A stretch of 64,000 nucleotides of DNA from Cupriavidus necator A5-1 (GTDB lineage: Bacteria > Pseudomonadota > Gammaproteobacteria > Burkholderiales > Burkholderiaceae): positions 558,001 to 622,000 of the forward strand of contig NZ_JQLI01000008.1 in NCBI RefSeq assembly GCF_000744095.1, read 5' to 3'. Below, one piece after another: positions 52,508-60,408 of the stretch. Each line of letters begins with the position of its first letter. The first letter of the stretch is position 1. The notes below the pieces were generated by a model. It was not told the origin of the DNA and searched no databases. It saw only the letters and a program-made list of their open reading frames with translations. Made by a program: the position numbers and the translations under genes.

Positions 52508-53758
52508 ATGCCAGAACACTTCGATTCGCTCGAAACCCGCGCGCCGGAAGTCCGCGAGCAGGCGCTCCTTGCCGCCCTGGCACGCCAGGTAGCCCATGCG
52601 CGCGACAACGCGCCTTACTTTGCCGAGATGCTGAGTGGCGTCGAGCCGCGCTTGCTGACCTCGCGCGCTGCCCTGGCGGCGCTGCCGGTCACGCGCAAGT
52701 CAGATCTCTCGGCACGCCAGCGCGCGTTGCCGCCGCTGGGCGGGCTCAACGCGACGCCGCTTGGCGGCCTGCGCCACGTATTCCAGTCGCCCGGCCCGAT
52801 CCACGAACCCGACGGCAAGGATGCGGACTGGTGGCGCGTGGCGCGCGCGATGTTCGCCGCGGGCTTCCGCGCCGGCGATCTGGTCTACAACACCTTCTCC
52901 TACCACTTCACGCCGGCCGGCATGATGATGGAAACCGGCGCGCACCGGCTCGGCTGCTGCGTGTTCCCCGCCGGTGTCGGCCAGACCGAATCGCAGGTGC
53001 AGGCGCTGGCCAGCCTGCAGCCGGCTGCCTATGCGGGCACGCCGTCGTTCCTGAAGCTGCTGCTGGAGCGCGGCGACGAGTTGGGCACGCCCTGCACCAG
53101 CCTGTCCAAGGCGCTGGTCTCGGGCGAGGCGCTGCCGCCGTCGCTGCGTGCCTGGTTCAAGGAGCGGGGCGTGCGTGTGCAGCAGATGTATGGCACCGCG
53201 GATGTCGGCTTGATCGCTTATGAAACCGAAGGCGGCGACGGCTGGGTCGTGGACGAGGGCGTGCTGGTGGAGATCGTTGAGCCTGGCGGCTCAAAGCCGA
53301 TGGCTGAAGGCGAGACCGGCGAGGTGGTGGTGACGGTGCTGGGCAATGGCGACTATCCGTTGATCCGCTTTGGCACCGGCGACTTGTCGGCGATCGTGGC
53401 GGAGTCGTCGCAGCGGCCGAGCCCGTGCGGGCGCACCAATATTCGCCTCAAGGGGTGGCTCGGTCGCGCTGACCAGGCGACCAAGGTGAAGGGTATGTTC
53501 GTGCATCCGGGGCAGGTGGCGGATGTCCTGCGGCGCCATCCTGAGATCCGCGCCGCGCGACTGGTGGTGACCGGTGAGCTCGGCGCCGACGTAATGACGC
53601 TGCACTGCGATGCCACGCGCGAGGACGAGGCGCTGCAGCGCGCGGTCGCGGAGTCGCTGCGCGAGGTGATGCGGCTGCGCGGCGAGGTGGCGTTCGTGGC
53701 TGCGGGGTCGTTGCCGCAGGATGGGAAGGTGATTGAGGACGCGCGGCGGTACGATTGA
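52508..53758 (+). CDS. Phenylacetate-CoA ligase-like AMP-binding protein with altered P-loop
   Basis: A 416-residue protein of the PaaK branch of adenylate-forming enzymes. YGTADVGLIAYE fits the adenine-binding motif, RFGTGDLSAI the AMP-ribose Asp motif, and GRADQATKVKGMFVHP the hinge. At the place where PaaK has SSGTTGKP this protein reads QSPGPIHEP (93-101), so the phosphate-binding loop is changed. It ends the second Liv operon. It could be a ligase with modified chemistry, or an acid-binding helper protein. Confidence 0.85.
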   Translation: MPEHFDSLETRAPEVREQALLAALARQVAHARDNAPYFAEMLSGVEPRLLTSRAALAALPVTRKSDLSARQRALPPLGGLNATPLGGLRHVFQSPGPIHEPDGKDADWWRVARAMFAAGFRAGDLVYNTFSYHFTPAGMMMETGAHRLGCCVFPAGVGQTESQVQALASLQPAAYAGTPSFLKLLLERGDELGTPCTSLSKALVSGEALPPSLRAWFKERGVRVQQMYGTADVGLIAYETEGGDGWVVDEGVLVEIVEPGGSKPMAEGETGEVVVTVLGNGDYPLIRFGTGDLSAIVAESSQRPSPCGRTNIRLKGWLGRADQATKVKGMFVHPGQVADVLRRHPEIRAARLVVTGELGADVMTLHCDATREDEALQRAVAESLREVMRLRGEVAFVAAGSLPQDGKVIEDARRYD

Positions 53759-53780
53759 TACGTGACGGACTTCGTGGACA

Positions 53781-53930
53781 CGCCCGCCCTCCCCCCCATC
53801 CCTCTCCCGCGCGCGGGAGAGGGGAGCGTATGCATGGCGCCGCGGCCTATATCAAGCGCACTTCGGCACGAACGCTGCGGGTTTGCTCCCCTCTCCCGCT
53901 TGCGGGAGAGGGGCGGGGGTGAGGGCTGGC
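53781..53930. repeat. REP/BIME-like palindromic repeat pair (locus 2)
   Basis: CCCTCTCCCGC / GCGGGAGAGGG form an 11-bp stem (53800-53823) preceded by the inverted tail GCCCGCCCTCCCCCC. A second copy, CCCCTCTCCCGC-TT-GCGGGAGAGGGG (53888-53913), is followed by the tail CGGGGGTGAGGGCTGG. The copies are head-to-head, opposite to locus 1, and occupy the gap between the PaaK-like gene and ybaN. Confidence 0.8.
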
Positions 53931-53978
53931 GCATCAACGAAGTAACACGCGACGCTACGCCATCACGCGCCTCAAAAC

Positions 53979-54443
53979 TCAGGACTTCCGCCCCTCCGGC
54001 GGCCGCGTCGGCAACCGGATCATCCACACACTCACGCCCACCGCACACGCCAGCAACGCCGCCGACGTCAGCGGCCGCCCCCGCATCAGCCAGGCAGTAG
54101 TCCCCATCGACACCCACATCATCGACAAGGCCAGGCACTTCGCCCGAAAGGGGATGCTGCGATGCCGCTGCCAGTCACTGACCAGCGGCCCGAAGCGCGG
54201 ATGCCCCAGCAGCCATTCATGAAAGCGCCGCGAACCGCGCGCAAAGCACGCTGCGGCCAGCAGCACGAACGGCGTGGTCGGCAACACCGGCAGGAAGATA
54301 CCAATCACCCCAAGCAACAGGCAGATGCCGCCCAGCGCCACCCAGATGGCGCGCAGCGCCCGCTGGCGGCGGCTCAGCGTCGCTTCAGGATCGGGCGAGG
54401 TAGCGGGACGGGACAGGGACAATGGGCGAACAAAGGGCCGCAA
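53979..54443 (-). CDS. YbaN family (DUF454) inner-membrane protein
   Basis: A 154-residue protein. The core ALGGICLLLGVIGIFLPVLP with TTPFVLLAAACFARGS is the DUF454 signature, then FHEWLLGHPRFGPLV. Hydrophobic segments are near 35-75 and 105-145. A 30-residue polar N-tail suggests translation may begin further in. The function is unknown. Confidence 0.88.
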   Translation of the reverse strand: MRPFVRPLSLSRPATSPDPEATLSRRQRALRAIWVALGGICLLLGVIGIFLPVLPTTPFVLLAAACFARGSRRFHEWLLGHPRFGPLVSDWQRHRSIPFRAKCLALSMMWVSMGTTAWLMRGRPLTSAALLACAVGVSVWMIRLPTRPPEGRKS

Positions 54444-54464
54444 AGCGGCCCGGTAATGGATCGG

Positions 54465-55442
54465 TCAGCGCGCGATACCCAGCCGCGCCTTGGCCTCATC
54501 GTACTCCGCTTTCATGCGCGCAACGATTTCCCCGGCAGTGGGAATGTCATGGATCTGCCCCACGCCCTGGCCGGCGCCCCAGATATCCTTCCACGCCTTG
54601 GCCTTGGAGCTGCCGCTGGAGAAGTCCATCTTGCTCTTGTCGGCCACCGGCAGGTTGTCCGGGTCCAGTCCCGCGTTGCTGATGCTCTCGCGGATGTAGT
54701 TGCCGTGCACGCCGGTGAACAGGTTGGTGTAGACGATATCGGCGGCGGCCGAGCTTGTGATCGACTGCTTGTACGTTTCGGCCGCGTGCGCCTCCTGCGA
54801 GGCGATAAAGCGCGTGCCCACGTAGGCAAAGTCCGCGCCCATGGCCTGCGCCGCCAGCACCGCCTCGCCGGTGGCGATCGAGCCCGACAGTGCGATCGGG
54901 CCATCGAAGATCTTGCGCACTTCACCCACCAGTGCGAACGGAGACAGCATGCCGGCATGGCCGCCGGCGCCGGCCGCCACCAGGATCAGGCCGTCGACGC
55001 CGGCTTCGATCGCCTTCTCGGCATGGCGCATGCTGATCACGTCGTGCAGCACGATGCCGCCGTAGCTGTGCACCGCGTCGATCATCTCCTTGACCGGCGC
55101 GCGCAGCGAGGTGATAAAGATCGGCACCTTGTGCTCGACGCACACCCTGATGTCCTGCTCGAGCCGGGCGTTGGAGACGTGCACGATCTGATTGACCGCG
55201 ACCGGGCCCACCGGCGCGCCGGGGTTGGCCGCCTTGAAGGCGTTCAGTTCATCCTGGATCTGGGTGAGCCACTCGTCGAGCAGCTCTGCCGGGCGCGCAT
55301 TGAGCGCCGGGAACGATCCGACGATGCCGGCCTTGCATTGCGCCAGCACCAGCTCCGGATAGCTGACGATAAACATGGGTGAGGCGATGATGGGCAGGGC
55401 CAGGTTCTGCAGGACCTGGGGCAGTTGCTTGGCGGCGGGCAT
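54465..55442 (-). CDS. Nitronate monooxygenase family protein (FMN-dependent)
   Basis: A 325-residue TIM-barrel flavoprotein of the 2-nitropropane dioxygenase family. LALPIIASPMFIVSYPELVL starts the barrel. DGLILVAAGAGGHAG is the FMN-phosphate and active-site region with the catalytic-type His, and GADFAYVGTRFIASQEA is the second phosphate-binding segment. GGAGACACC precedes the ATG at 55442; an ATG nine codons upstream is less likely. A TetR-like palindrome lies about 44 bp upstream. Relatives include FabK-like reductases, so nitronate oxidation is likely but not certain. Confidence 0.88.
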   Translation of the reverse strand: MPAAKQLPQVLQNLALPIIASPMFIVSYPELVLAQCKAGIVGSFPALNARPAELLDEWLTQIQDELNAFKAANPGAPVGPVAVNQIVHVSNARLEQDIRVCVEHKVPIFITSLRAPVKEMIDAVHSYGGIVLHDVISMRHAEKAIEAGVDGLILVAAGAGGHAGMLSPFALVGEVRKIFDGPIALSGSIATGEAVLAAQAMGADFAYVGTRFIASQEAHAAETYKQSITSSAAADIVYTNLFTGVHGNYIRESISNAGLDPDNLPVADKSKMDFSSGSSKAKAWKDIWGAGQGVGQIHDIPTAGEIVARMKAEYDEAKARLGIAR

Positions 55443-55485
55443 GGTGTCTCCTGAACCACTGGCGGGCACGTTGGTGTGCCCTAAA

Positions 55486-55499
55486 TGAACGGTCGTTCG
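55486..55499 (-). promoter_or_regulatory. TetR-type palindrome upstream of the nitronate monooxygenase gene
   Basis: GAACG-GT-CGTTC (55487-55498) is a perfect 5-bp inverted repeat inside TGAACGGTCGTTCGA. It lies just upstream of the gene on the minus strand and resembles the short operators of TetR-family repressors. No such regulator gene is adjacent. Confidence 0.55.
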
Positions 55500-55559
55500 A
55501 TTATAGGGAGTTTCAGCGGCGCATCGCTAGAAGCCATAGTCTATGCCGATCCCGCGGTG

Positions 55560-56990
55560 TCAGGCGGCCGGCAGCGTCAGTTCCGCCAGTGCGCCGCCGC
55601 CGGGGCGGTTGGCCAGCGTCACATCGCCATGATGCAGCGTCGCCACCTCGCGCGCAAAGCACAGGCCCAGGCCGGTGCTCTTGTCCGCGCCGTGCGGTCG
55701 CGGCAGCGAGTAGAAGCGTTCGAACACGCGCGGCAGCGCGTAGTCCGGGATGCCGGGGCCCTGGTCGGCCACGGCGACGGCGACCGCGTTGCTGCGCCGT
55801 TCCAGCCGCACGGTGACCTCGCTGCCCGCCGGCGCGAAGTCGATGGCGTTTTCCAGCAGGTTGGCGATTGCCTGGCGCAGCAGGAACGGATCGCCGGCCA
55901 CCAGGTCGCGCCCGCCGTCCACGGCCAGCCGCAGCGTGACGCCGCGCTGGCGCGCACGCGGTTCCAGTTCGTCGCACAGTTCTGCCAGCATCGGCGCCAG
56001 CCGCACCGGCTCGCGCACTTCCAGGCGCTGGCGCTGCTCCACGTCGGCCAGCGCCAGCAGCTTGCGGATCATGGTCTCGAGCCGCCCGGACTGGGCGCGG
56101 ATATTGGCGACGAAGCGCTGGCGGTCCGGCGCCGGCATCTCTTCCTGCAGCAGCTCGGCGGCGCCGCCGATCGCGGCCAGCGGGCTCTTCATCTCGTGCG
56201 TCAGCGTATGGATGTAGTGCTCGACATACTGCTTGTCCTCCAGCCGCTCGCGCATGCCCTGTACCGCACGGCCCAGCTCGGCCAGCTCGCTGGCGCCGCG
56301 CAGGGGCATCTCGGCGCGCTCGCCGGCGGCCACCGCGCGCGCATAGCTGCGCAGCCGCTGCAGTCCATGCACCAGCCACAGCGTGCAGGCGATGCCGATC
56401 ACGCAGGCGGCGCCGATCAGCAGCCCGCCATAGAGCAGGATCTTGTGCTGGCTGCGCTCGATAAAGGGCGCCATCGCCGCATTGGGCTTGGCCACGGTTA
56501 GCACGCCGATGATGCGCTCGCCGTCGCGCACCGGTGCGGCCACGTGCATCACGGTCGTGGCCTCGTCGTCGGGGTCGGTGCGCGTGCTGCGCGCGCCGTA
56601 GCGGCCGCGCAGCGTCAGGTAGACATCGTTCCAGCGTGAATAGTCGTGGCCCACGTCGGTGCCGGTCGAGTCGAAGCGGACGATGCCGTTGGCATCGGTG
56701 ACATAGACGCGGTAGCCGATGTTGTCCTTGTGCAGGCCCCACACCTCGGCATCGACCGGCGCGGTGCGCAGCGCCGCCATGCGCCGCGCGAAGTCGCCGT
56801 CGCCGATGCGGCCGGCCTTCATGTCGTCGGCGGCGAGTGCCGCCAGCACGTGCGCGGTATCGATCAGCGTGTCTTCCATGGCCTGGCGCACGCCGGGCTT
56901 GACCTCCTGCACGAACACGCGCAGCGTCAGCACCGTCGCCAGGCCGACGATCAGGAAGAAGCCGAAGAAGATGCGCAGGCCGATATGCAT
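55560..56990 (-). CDS. creC: Two-component sensor histidine kinase CreC
   Basis: A 476-residue membrane kinase. Span 1 (about 8-25) is followed by VFVQEVKPGVRQAMEDTLID, which matches the opening of CreC as I recall it. A periplasmic sensor domain, span 2 (about 185-207), HAMP-like linker, H-box HTLTHEMKSPLAAI with phospho-acceptor His265, and an ATPase with NLLENAIDFAP, DQGPGIP and STGLGL follow. It follows creB by nine bases. In enterobacteria CreBC responds to growth on fermentation products or minimal media; the signal here is unknown. Confidence 0.9.
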   Translation of the reverse strand: MHIGLRIFFGFFLIVGLATVLTLRVFVQEVKPGVRQAMEDTLIDTAHVLAALAADDMKAGRIGDGDFARRMAALRTAPVDAEVWGLHKDNIGYRVYVTDANGIVRFDSTGTDVGHDYSRWNDVYLTLRGRYGARSTRTDPDDEATTVMHVAAPVRDGERIIGVLTVAKPNAAMAPFIERSQHKILLYGGLLIGAACVIGIACTLWLVHGLQRLRSYARAVAAGERAEMPLRGASELAELGRAVQGMRERLEDKQYVEHYIHTLTHEMKSPLAAIGGAAELLQEEMPAPDRQRFVANIRAQSGRLETMIRKLLALADVEQRQRLEVREPVRLAPMLAELCDELEPRARQRGVTLRLAVDGGRDLVAGDPFLLRQAIANLLENAIDFAPAGSEVTVRLERRSNAVAVAVADQGPGIPDYALPRVFERFYSLPRPHGADKSTGLGLCFAREVATLHHGDVTLANRPGGGALAELTLPAA

Positions 56991-56999
56991 GGCACGCGC

Positions 57000-57698
57000 T
57001 CAGGGTTCCAGCGAATAGCCCATGCCGCGATGGGTGCGGATGCGCTCGGCGCCGTCCGGGGTGGCGTCACGCAGCTTGGCGCGCAGGGTCTTGATATGGG
57101 TGTCGACGGTGCGGTCGCTGGTGTCGAGCGCGTCTTGCCAGACGATCTCCATCAGCTGCGTGCGCGAGTAGATGCGGCCCGGGTGGGTCACCAGCAATGC
57201 CAGCAGCAAGTATTCGTAGCGGGTCAGGTCCAGCCAGCGGCCGCGGTAGGCGAGGCGCGCGCCGTCCTTGTCGTGGCTGAAGCCGGCGCTGTCTTCGGTC
57301 TTCGCAACGGCCGGACTGCCGCCGCGCGCCCGGCGCAGGATGGCGCGCACGCGCGCGGCCAGCTCGCGTGGCGAAAACGGCTTGACCACGTAGTCGTCGG
57401 CGCCGATCTCCAGGCCGACGATGCGGTCGATCTCTTCATGGCGTGCGGTCAGGAAGATCACCGGCGCATCGCAGAAGGTGCGCAGCGTGCGGCAGACCTC
57501 GAAACCGTTGATGTCGGGCAATCCCACGTCGAGGATCACCAGGTCGGCCGGCCCGGCGCGCATCTGTTCAAGCGCAGCATTGCCGAGCGTGCAGTGCTCC
57601 GCCTGCATGCCATCGGTGCGCAGCGCATAGAGGATGGTGTCGGCGATGGCCTGCTCGTCTTCCACCACCAGGATCCGTGGTTGTTCCATGCCCGGCAT
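57000..57698 (-). CDS. creB: Two-component response regulator CreB (OmpR family)
   Basis: A 232-residue regulator. The receiver has the acidic pair in VVEDEQ, phospho-acceptor Asp57 (LVILDVGLPD), and Lys in DDYVVKPFSP. The C-terminal winged helix includes LDLTRYEYLLLALLV and DRTVDTHIKTLRAKL. The start may be 57698 or Met4 at 57689. It lies between the FAD oxidoreductase gene (one base away) and creC, so all three are probably cotranscribed. Confidence 0.92.
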   Translation of the reverse strand: MPGMEQPRILVVEDEQAIADTILYALRTDGMQAEHCTLGNAALEQMRAGPADLVILDVGLPDINGFEVCRTLRTFCDAPVIFLTARHEEIDRIVGLEIGADDYVVKPFSPRELAARVRAILRRARGGSPAVAKTEDSAGFSHDKDGARLAYRGRWLDLTRYEYLLLALLVTHPGRIYSRTQLMEIVWQDALDTSDRTVDTHIKTLRAKLRDATPDGAERIRTHRGMGYSLEP

Positions 57699-57699
57699 T

Positions 57700-58833
57700 C
57701 TAGTCCAGGGTGACCGCCGTGCGCGGCGGCGGCGCGGGCTCGTCGCCGCGACGCCTGTGGAAGTAGATCTGCTCCGCGGCCCAGCGCAGCGGGGACGAAT
57801 TCAGCAGCAGGTCGAAGGGCCAGTCGCACTGGAAGCGATCGAACATCCAGCGCAGCGCCCGCTTGCCGCGAAAGCGCGGGGCGCTGGCACTGGCGACGGC
57901 TTCCGGCGCCGGGCCGCCGTGCAGCAGGTGCCCGGCCACGGCACGGCCGACCGACTCGCCATGGGCAAAGGCGTAATGGATGCCGCCCGCGGTGACGGGC
58001 GAGACGATGCCGGCGGCGTCGCCGGTCAGGATCACGCCATCGCGTGCGAGCGGAAAGGCCGGGCCGCCGCCGCACGGGATCAGGCCCGCGCGCGTCGCTG
58101 CCGGCCGCGCCAGCACCGGCAACCCGGCGCGTTCGCGCACATGCGCCAGCAGCCCGTCGAGATCCGGCGCACGGCCGCGCAGCGGCAGATGGCGCAGCGC
58201 CAGGCCGGCCTGCACGCCGGTGGGGTTCTGTGCGATCCAGCCGATATAGCCGGGCGCGAAGCGGCGGGTGAGAAAGCAGTGCAGCGCGCCGGGTTCGGGC
58301 AGGGACAGGCCCGGGAACTCGTATTCCACGCCATACAGGAAGCTCTCCACCCGTCCCAGCCCGGCGCACTGCGCCACGCGCGACTTCGCGCCATCCGCGC
58401 CGATGAGGTAGCGCGTATTGCCCACGCCGGACACATGCCAGCCGCCGTTGCGCGACACTGCGCCCACGAACGCCTGCCCGAGCCGCAACTCCACGCCATG
58501 CCGCACCAGCTCGGCCGCGAGCCAGCGCATCAGCCTGGGGGTATCGGTGGTGTGGAAGTAGTAGCCCGGTGCGCTCAGGTCGATGCTGCGCAGCCGGGGC
58601 GAGTACAGCCGCACGCGTTCCACGCGATGCACGCAGTCGGCGGGCGCGCGTCCCAGCCAGGTCTGTTCGATGGCTTCCTTGACCAGGATGCCGGTGGTGT
58701 GCAGCTTGTCGCCCGGATCGTCCTTGCGGTCGAGCACCAGCACGCGCAGGCCGGCGCGCGCGGCGGCAAGGGCGCAGGCGGCGCCGGCGAAGCTGGCGCC
58801 GGCGACGACGACGTCATAGTCGAAGAGAGGCAT
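57700..58833 (-). CDS. FAD-dependent oxidoreductase, geranylgeranyl-reductase-like family
   Basis: A 377-residue flavoprotein of the PHBH fold group. The dinucleotide motif is VVVAGASFAGAACALAAARA, the middle motif TRYLIGADGAKSRVAQ is present, and the second FAD motif is GVILTGDAAGIVSPVTAGGI. It resembles geranylgeranyl reductases and related saturating or monooxygenase enzymes. It ends one base before the creB start, suggesting shared transcription. A quinone- or isoprenoid-related role is possible but unproven. Confidence 0.85.
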   Translation of the reverse strand: MPLFDYDVVVAGASFAGAACALAAARAGLRVLVLDRKDDPGDKLHTTGILVKEAIEQTWLGRAPADCVHRVERVRLYSPRLRSIDLSAPGYYFHTTDTPRLMRWLAAELVRHGVELRLGQAFVGAVSRNGGWHVSGVGNTRYLIGADGAKSRVAQCAGLGRVESFLYGVEYEFPGLSLPEPGALHCFLTRRFAPGYIGWIAQNPTGVQAGLALRHLPLRGRAPDLDGLLAHVRERAGLPVLARPAATRAGLIPCGGGPAFPLARDGVILTGDAAGIVSPVTAGGIHYAFAHGESVGRAVAGHLLHGGPAPEAVASASAPRFRGKRALRWMFDRFQCDWPFDLLLNSSPLRWAAEQIYFHRRRGDEPAPPPRTAVTLD

Positions 58834-58919
58834 GGCAGGTCCCGGAGATTGGAGTCTCCAGTCTGGCCAGCCGGGGTGAGGGCAATGTGTGGTGGGTGTG
58901 AAGCGGCGTGCCCCACAGC

Positions 58920-58948
58920 CAAAAAAATGCCCCGCGACACCGCGGGGC
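58920..58948 (-). terminator. Intrinsic terminator of the dct operon (minus strand)
   Basis: GCCCCGCG / CGCGGGGC with ACAC loop (58929-58948) is followed, on the minus strand, by ATTTTTTT. It lies about 120 bp after the dctD stop and upstream of the oxidoreductase gene. Confidence 0.88.
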
Positions 58949-59070
58949 CATCAATTACCACGAAGATTGATACAGACGGCGGGCACCTGCCAATGCCGCA
59001 GCCGCATGCGAAGCATAGGCGGCCAATGTGACGCCTGCATGGCAGCGGGGTGAACGCGGCGTGACAGCGG

Positions 59071-60408
59071 TCAGAGCCCGTAGCGCTTGATCTTGTCGTA
59101 CAGCGTGGCCTTGCCGACCTGCAGCAAATCCGCCGCCTGGCTGACCGCGCCGCCGGTACGCGCCAGCGCATCGGCGATCACGGCGCGCTCGTAGTGCTCC
59201 ATCCGTTCGCGCAGCGGGGCGGTCTCGTCCGGCGCGGCGGCCTGCGCGCCCGCCTGGCCGCCCTCGGGCACGCCCAGCACCAGCCGGTCGGCGGCATTGC
59301 GCAGCTCGCGCACATTGCCCGGCCACGGCCGCTGCGCCAGCGCCTGGCGTTGCGCCTCGGACAGGATCGGCGCCGGGCGCTGGTAACGCACCGCCGCCAC
59401 CAGCATGAAATGCTCGAACAGCGCCACGATGTCCTCGCGCCGCTCGCGCAGGGGCGGCAGCGCGATGGTGACCACGTTCAGGCGGTAGTAGAGGTCTTCG
59501 CGGAAAGTGCCCTGCGCCACCAGCGCGTCCATGTCGCCCTTGGCCGCGGCCACGATGCGCACGTCGATCTTGATCGAGGCATTGGACCCCAGCCGCTCCA
59601 GCGTGCCTTCCTGCAGCACGCGCAGCAGCTTGACCTGCAGCGCCAGCGGCATGCTCTCGATCTCGTCGAGGAAGAGCGTGCCGCCCGAGGCGTGTTCGAG
59701 CTTGCCGACGCGGCGCTTGCCCGCGCCGGTGAAGGCGCCGGCCTCGTGGCCGAACATCTCGCTCTCGAAGATGGCCTCGGGCACCGCGCCGCAGTTCAGC
59801 GCGATAAATGGCCCTTCGGCGCGGCCGGACAGCGCATGCAGGCTGCGCGCAACCAGTTCCTTGCCGGTGCCGGTCTCGCCGTTGATCATCACCGGCACGT
59901 CGGTGGGCGCGACGTTGGCCACCAGCGCGCGCACCTGTTCGATCGCGGGCGAGCGGCCGATGATGCGCGTGCCCGCGGCGGGGCCGGCCAGTTCGCGGCG
60001 CAGCGCCTGGTTTTCCAGTTCCAGCGCGCGGCGTTCCAGCGCGCGGCGCACGGTGTCGGTCAGGCGGTCGGCGCCGAAGGGTTTCTCGATAAAGTCGTAG
60101 GCGCCCTCGCGCATGGCCTGCACGGCCATGGTGATGTCGCCGTGGCCGGTCACCAGCACCACCGGCACGCCCGGCGCGGCGTTGCGGCAGTGCTGGAGCA
60201 GGTCCAGGCCGCTGGCGCCGGGCAGGCGCACGTCGGTCACCACCACGCCGGGAAAGGCGCCGTGCAGGTGGGGCAGGGCGGCTTCGGCCGAGGGCAGCGC
60301 CAGCACGGTAAAGCCGGCCAGCTCCAGGCTCTGGGCGGTGGCCTGGCGTACCAGCGGCTCGTCTTCGACAAACAGGACACGCAGACCGTCTTGCATGGCA
60401 ATACTCAT
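59071..60408 (-). CDS. dctD: Sigma54-dependent response regulator DctD
   Basis: A 445-residue NtrC-family activator. The receiver has phospho-acceptor Asp59 (VVVTDVRLPG). The AAA+ domain carries Walker A GETGTGKE (177-184) and the sigma54-contact loop GAFTGA (224-229). The C-terminal Fis-type helix-turn-helix reads GGAVSQAADLLQVGKATLYDKI. It overlaps the dctB end by four bases. It should activate dctA transcription in response to C4-dicarboxylates; a matching -24/-12 promoter is present upstream of dctA. Confidence 0.94.
   Translation of the reverse strand: MSIAMQDGLRVLFVEDEPLVRQATAQSLELAGFTVLALPSAEAALPHLHGAFPGVVVTDVRLPGASGLDLLQHCRNAAPGVPVVLVTGHGDITMAVQAMREGAYDFIEKPFGADRLTDTVRRALERRALELENQALRRELAGPAAGTRIIGRSPAIEQVRALVANVAPTDVPVMINGETGTGKELVARSLHALSGRAEGPFIALNCGAVPEAIFESEMFGHEAGAFTGAGKRRVGKLEHASGGTLFLDEIESMPLALQVKLLRVLQEGTLERLGSNASIKIDVRIVAAAKGDMDALVAQGTFREDLYYRLNVVTIALPPLRERREDIVALFEHFMLVAAVRYQRPAPILSEAQRQALAQRPWPGNVRELRNAADRLVLGVPEGGQAGAQAAAPDETAPLRERMEHYERAVIADALARTGGAVSQAADLLQVGKATLYDKIKRYGL

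Noticed and set aside
53759..53978. Small genes in the gap between the PaaK-like gene and ybaN
   Set aside because: The short frames read through the palindromic repeats and produce the usual Pro/Arg/Gly repeat artefact.
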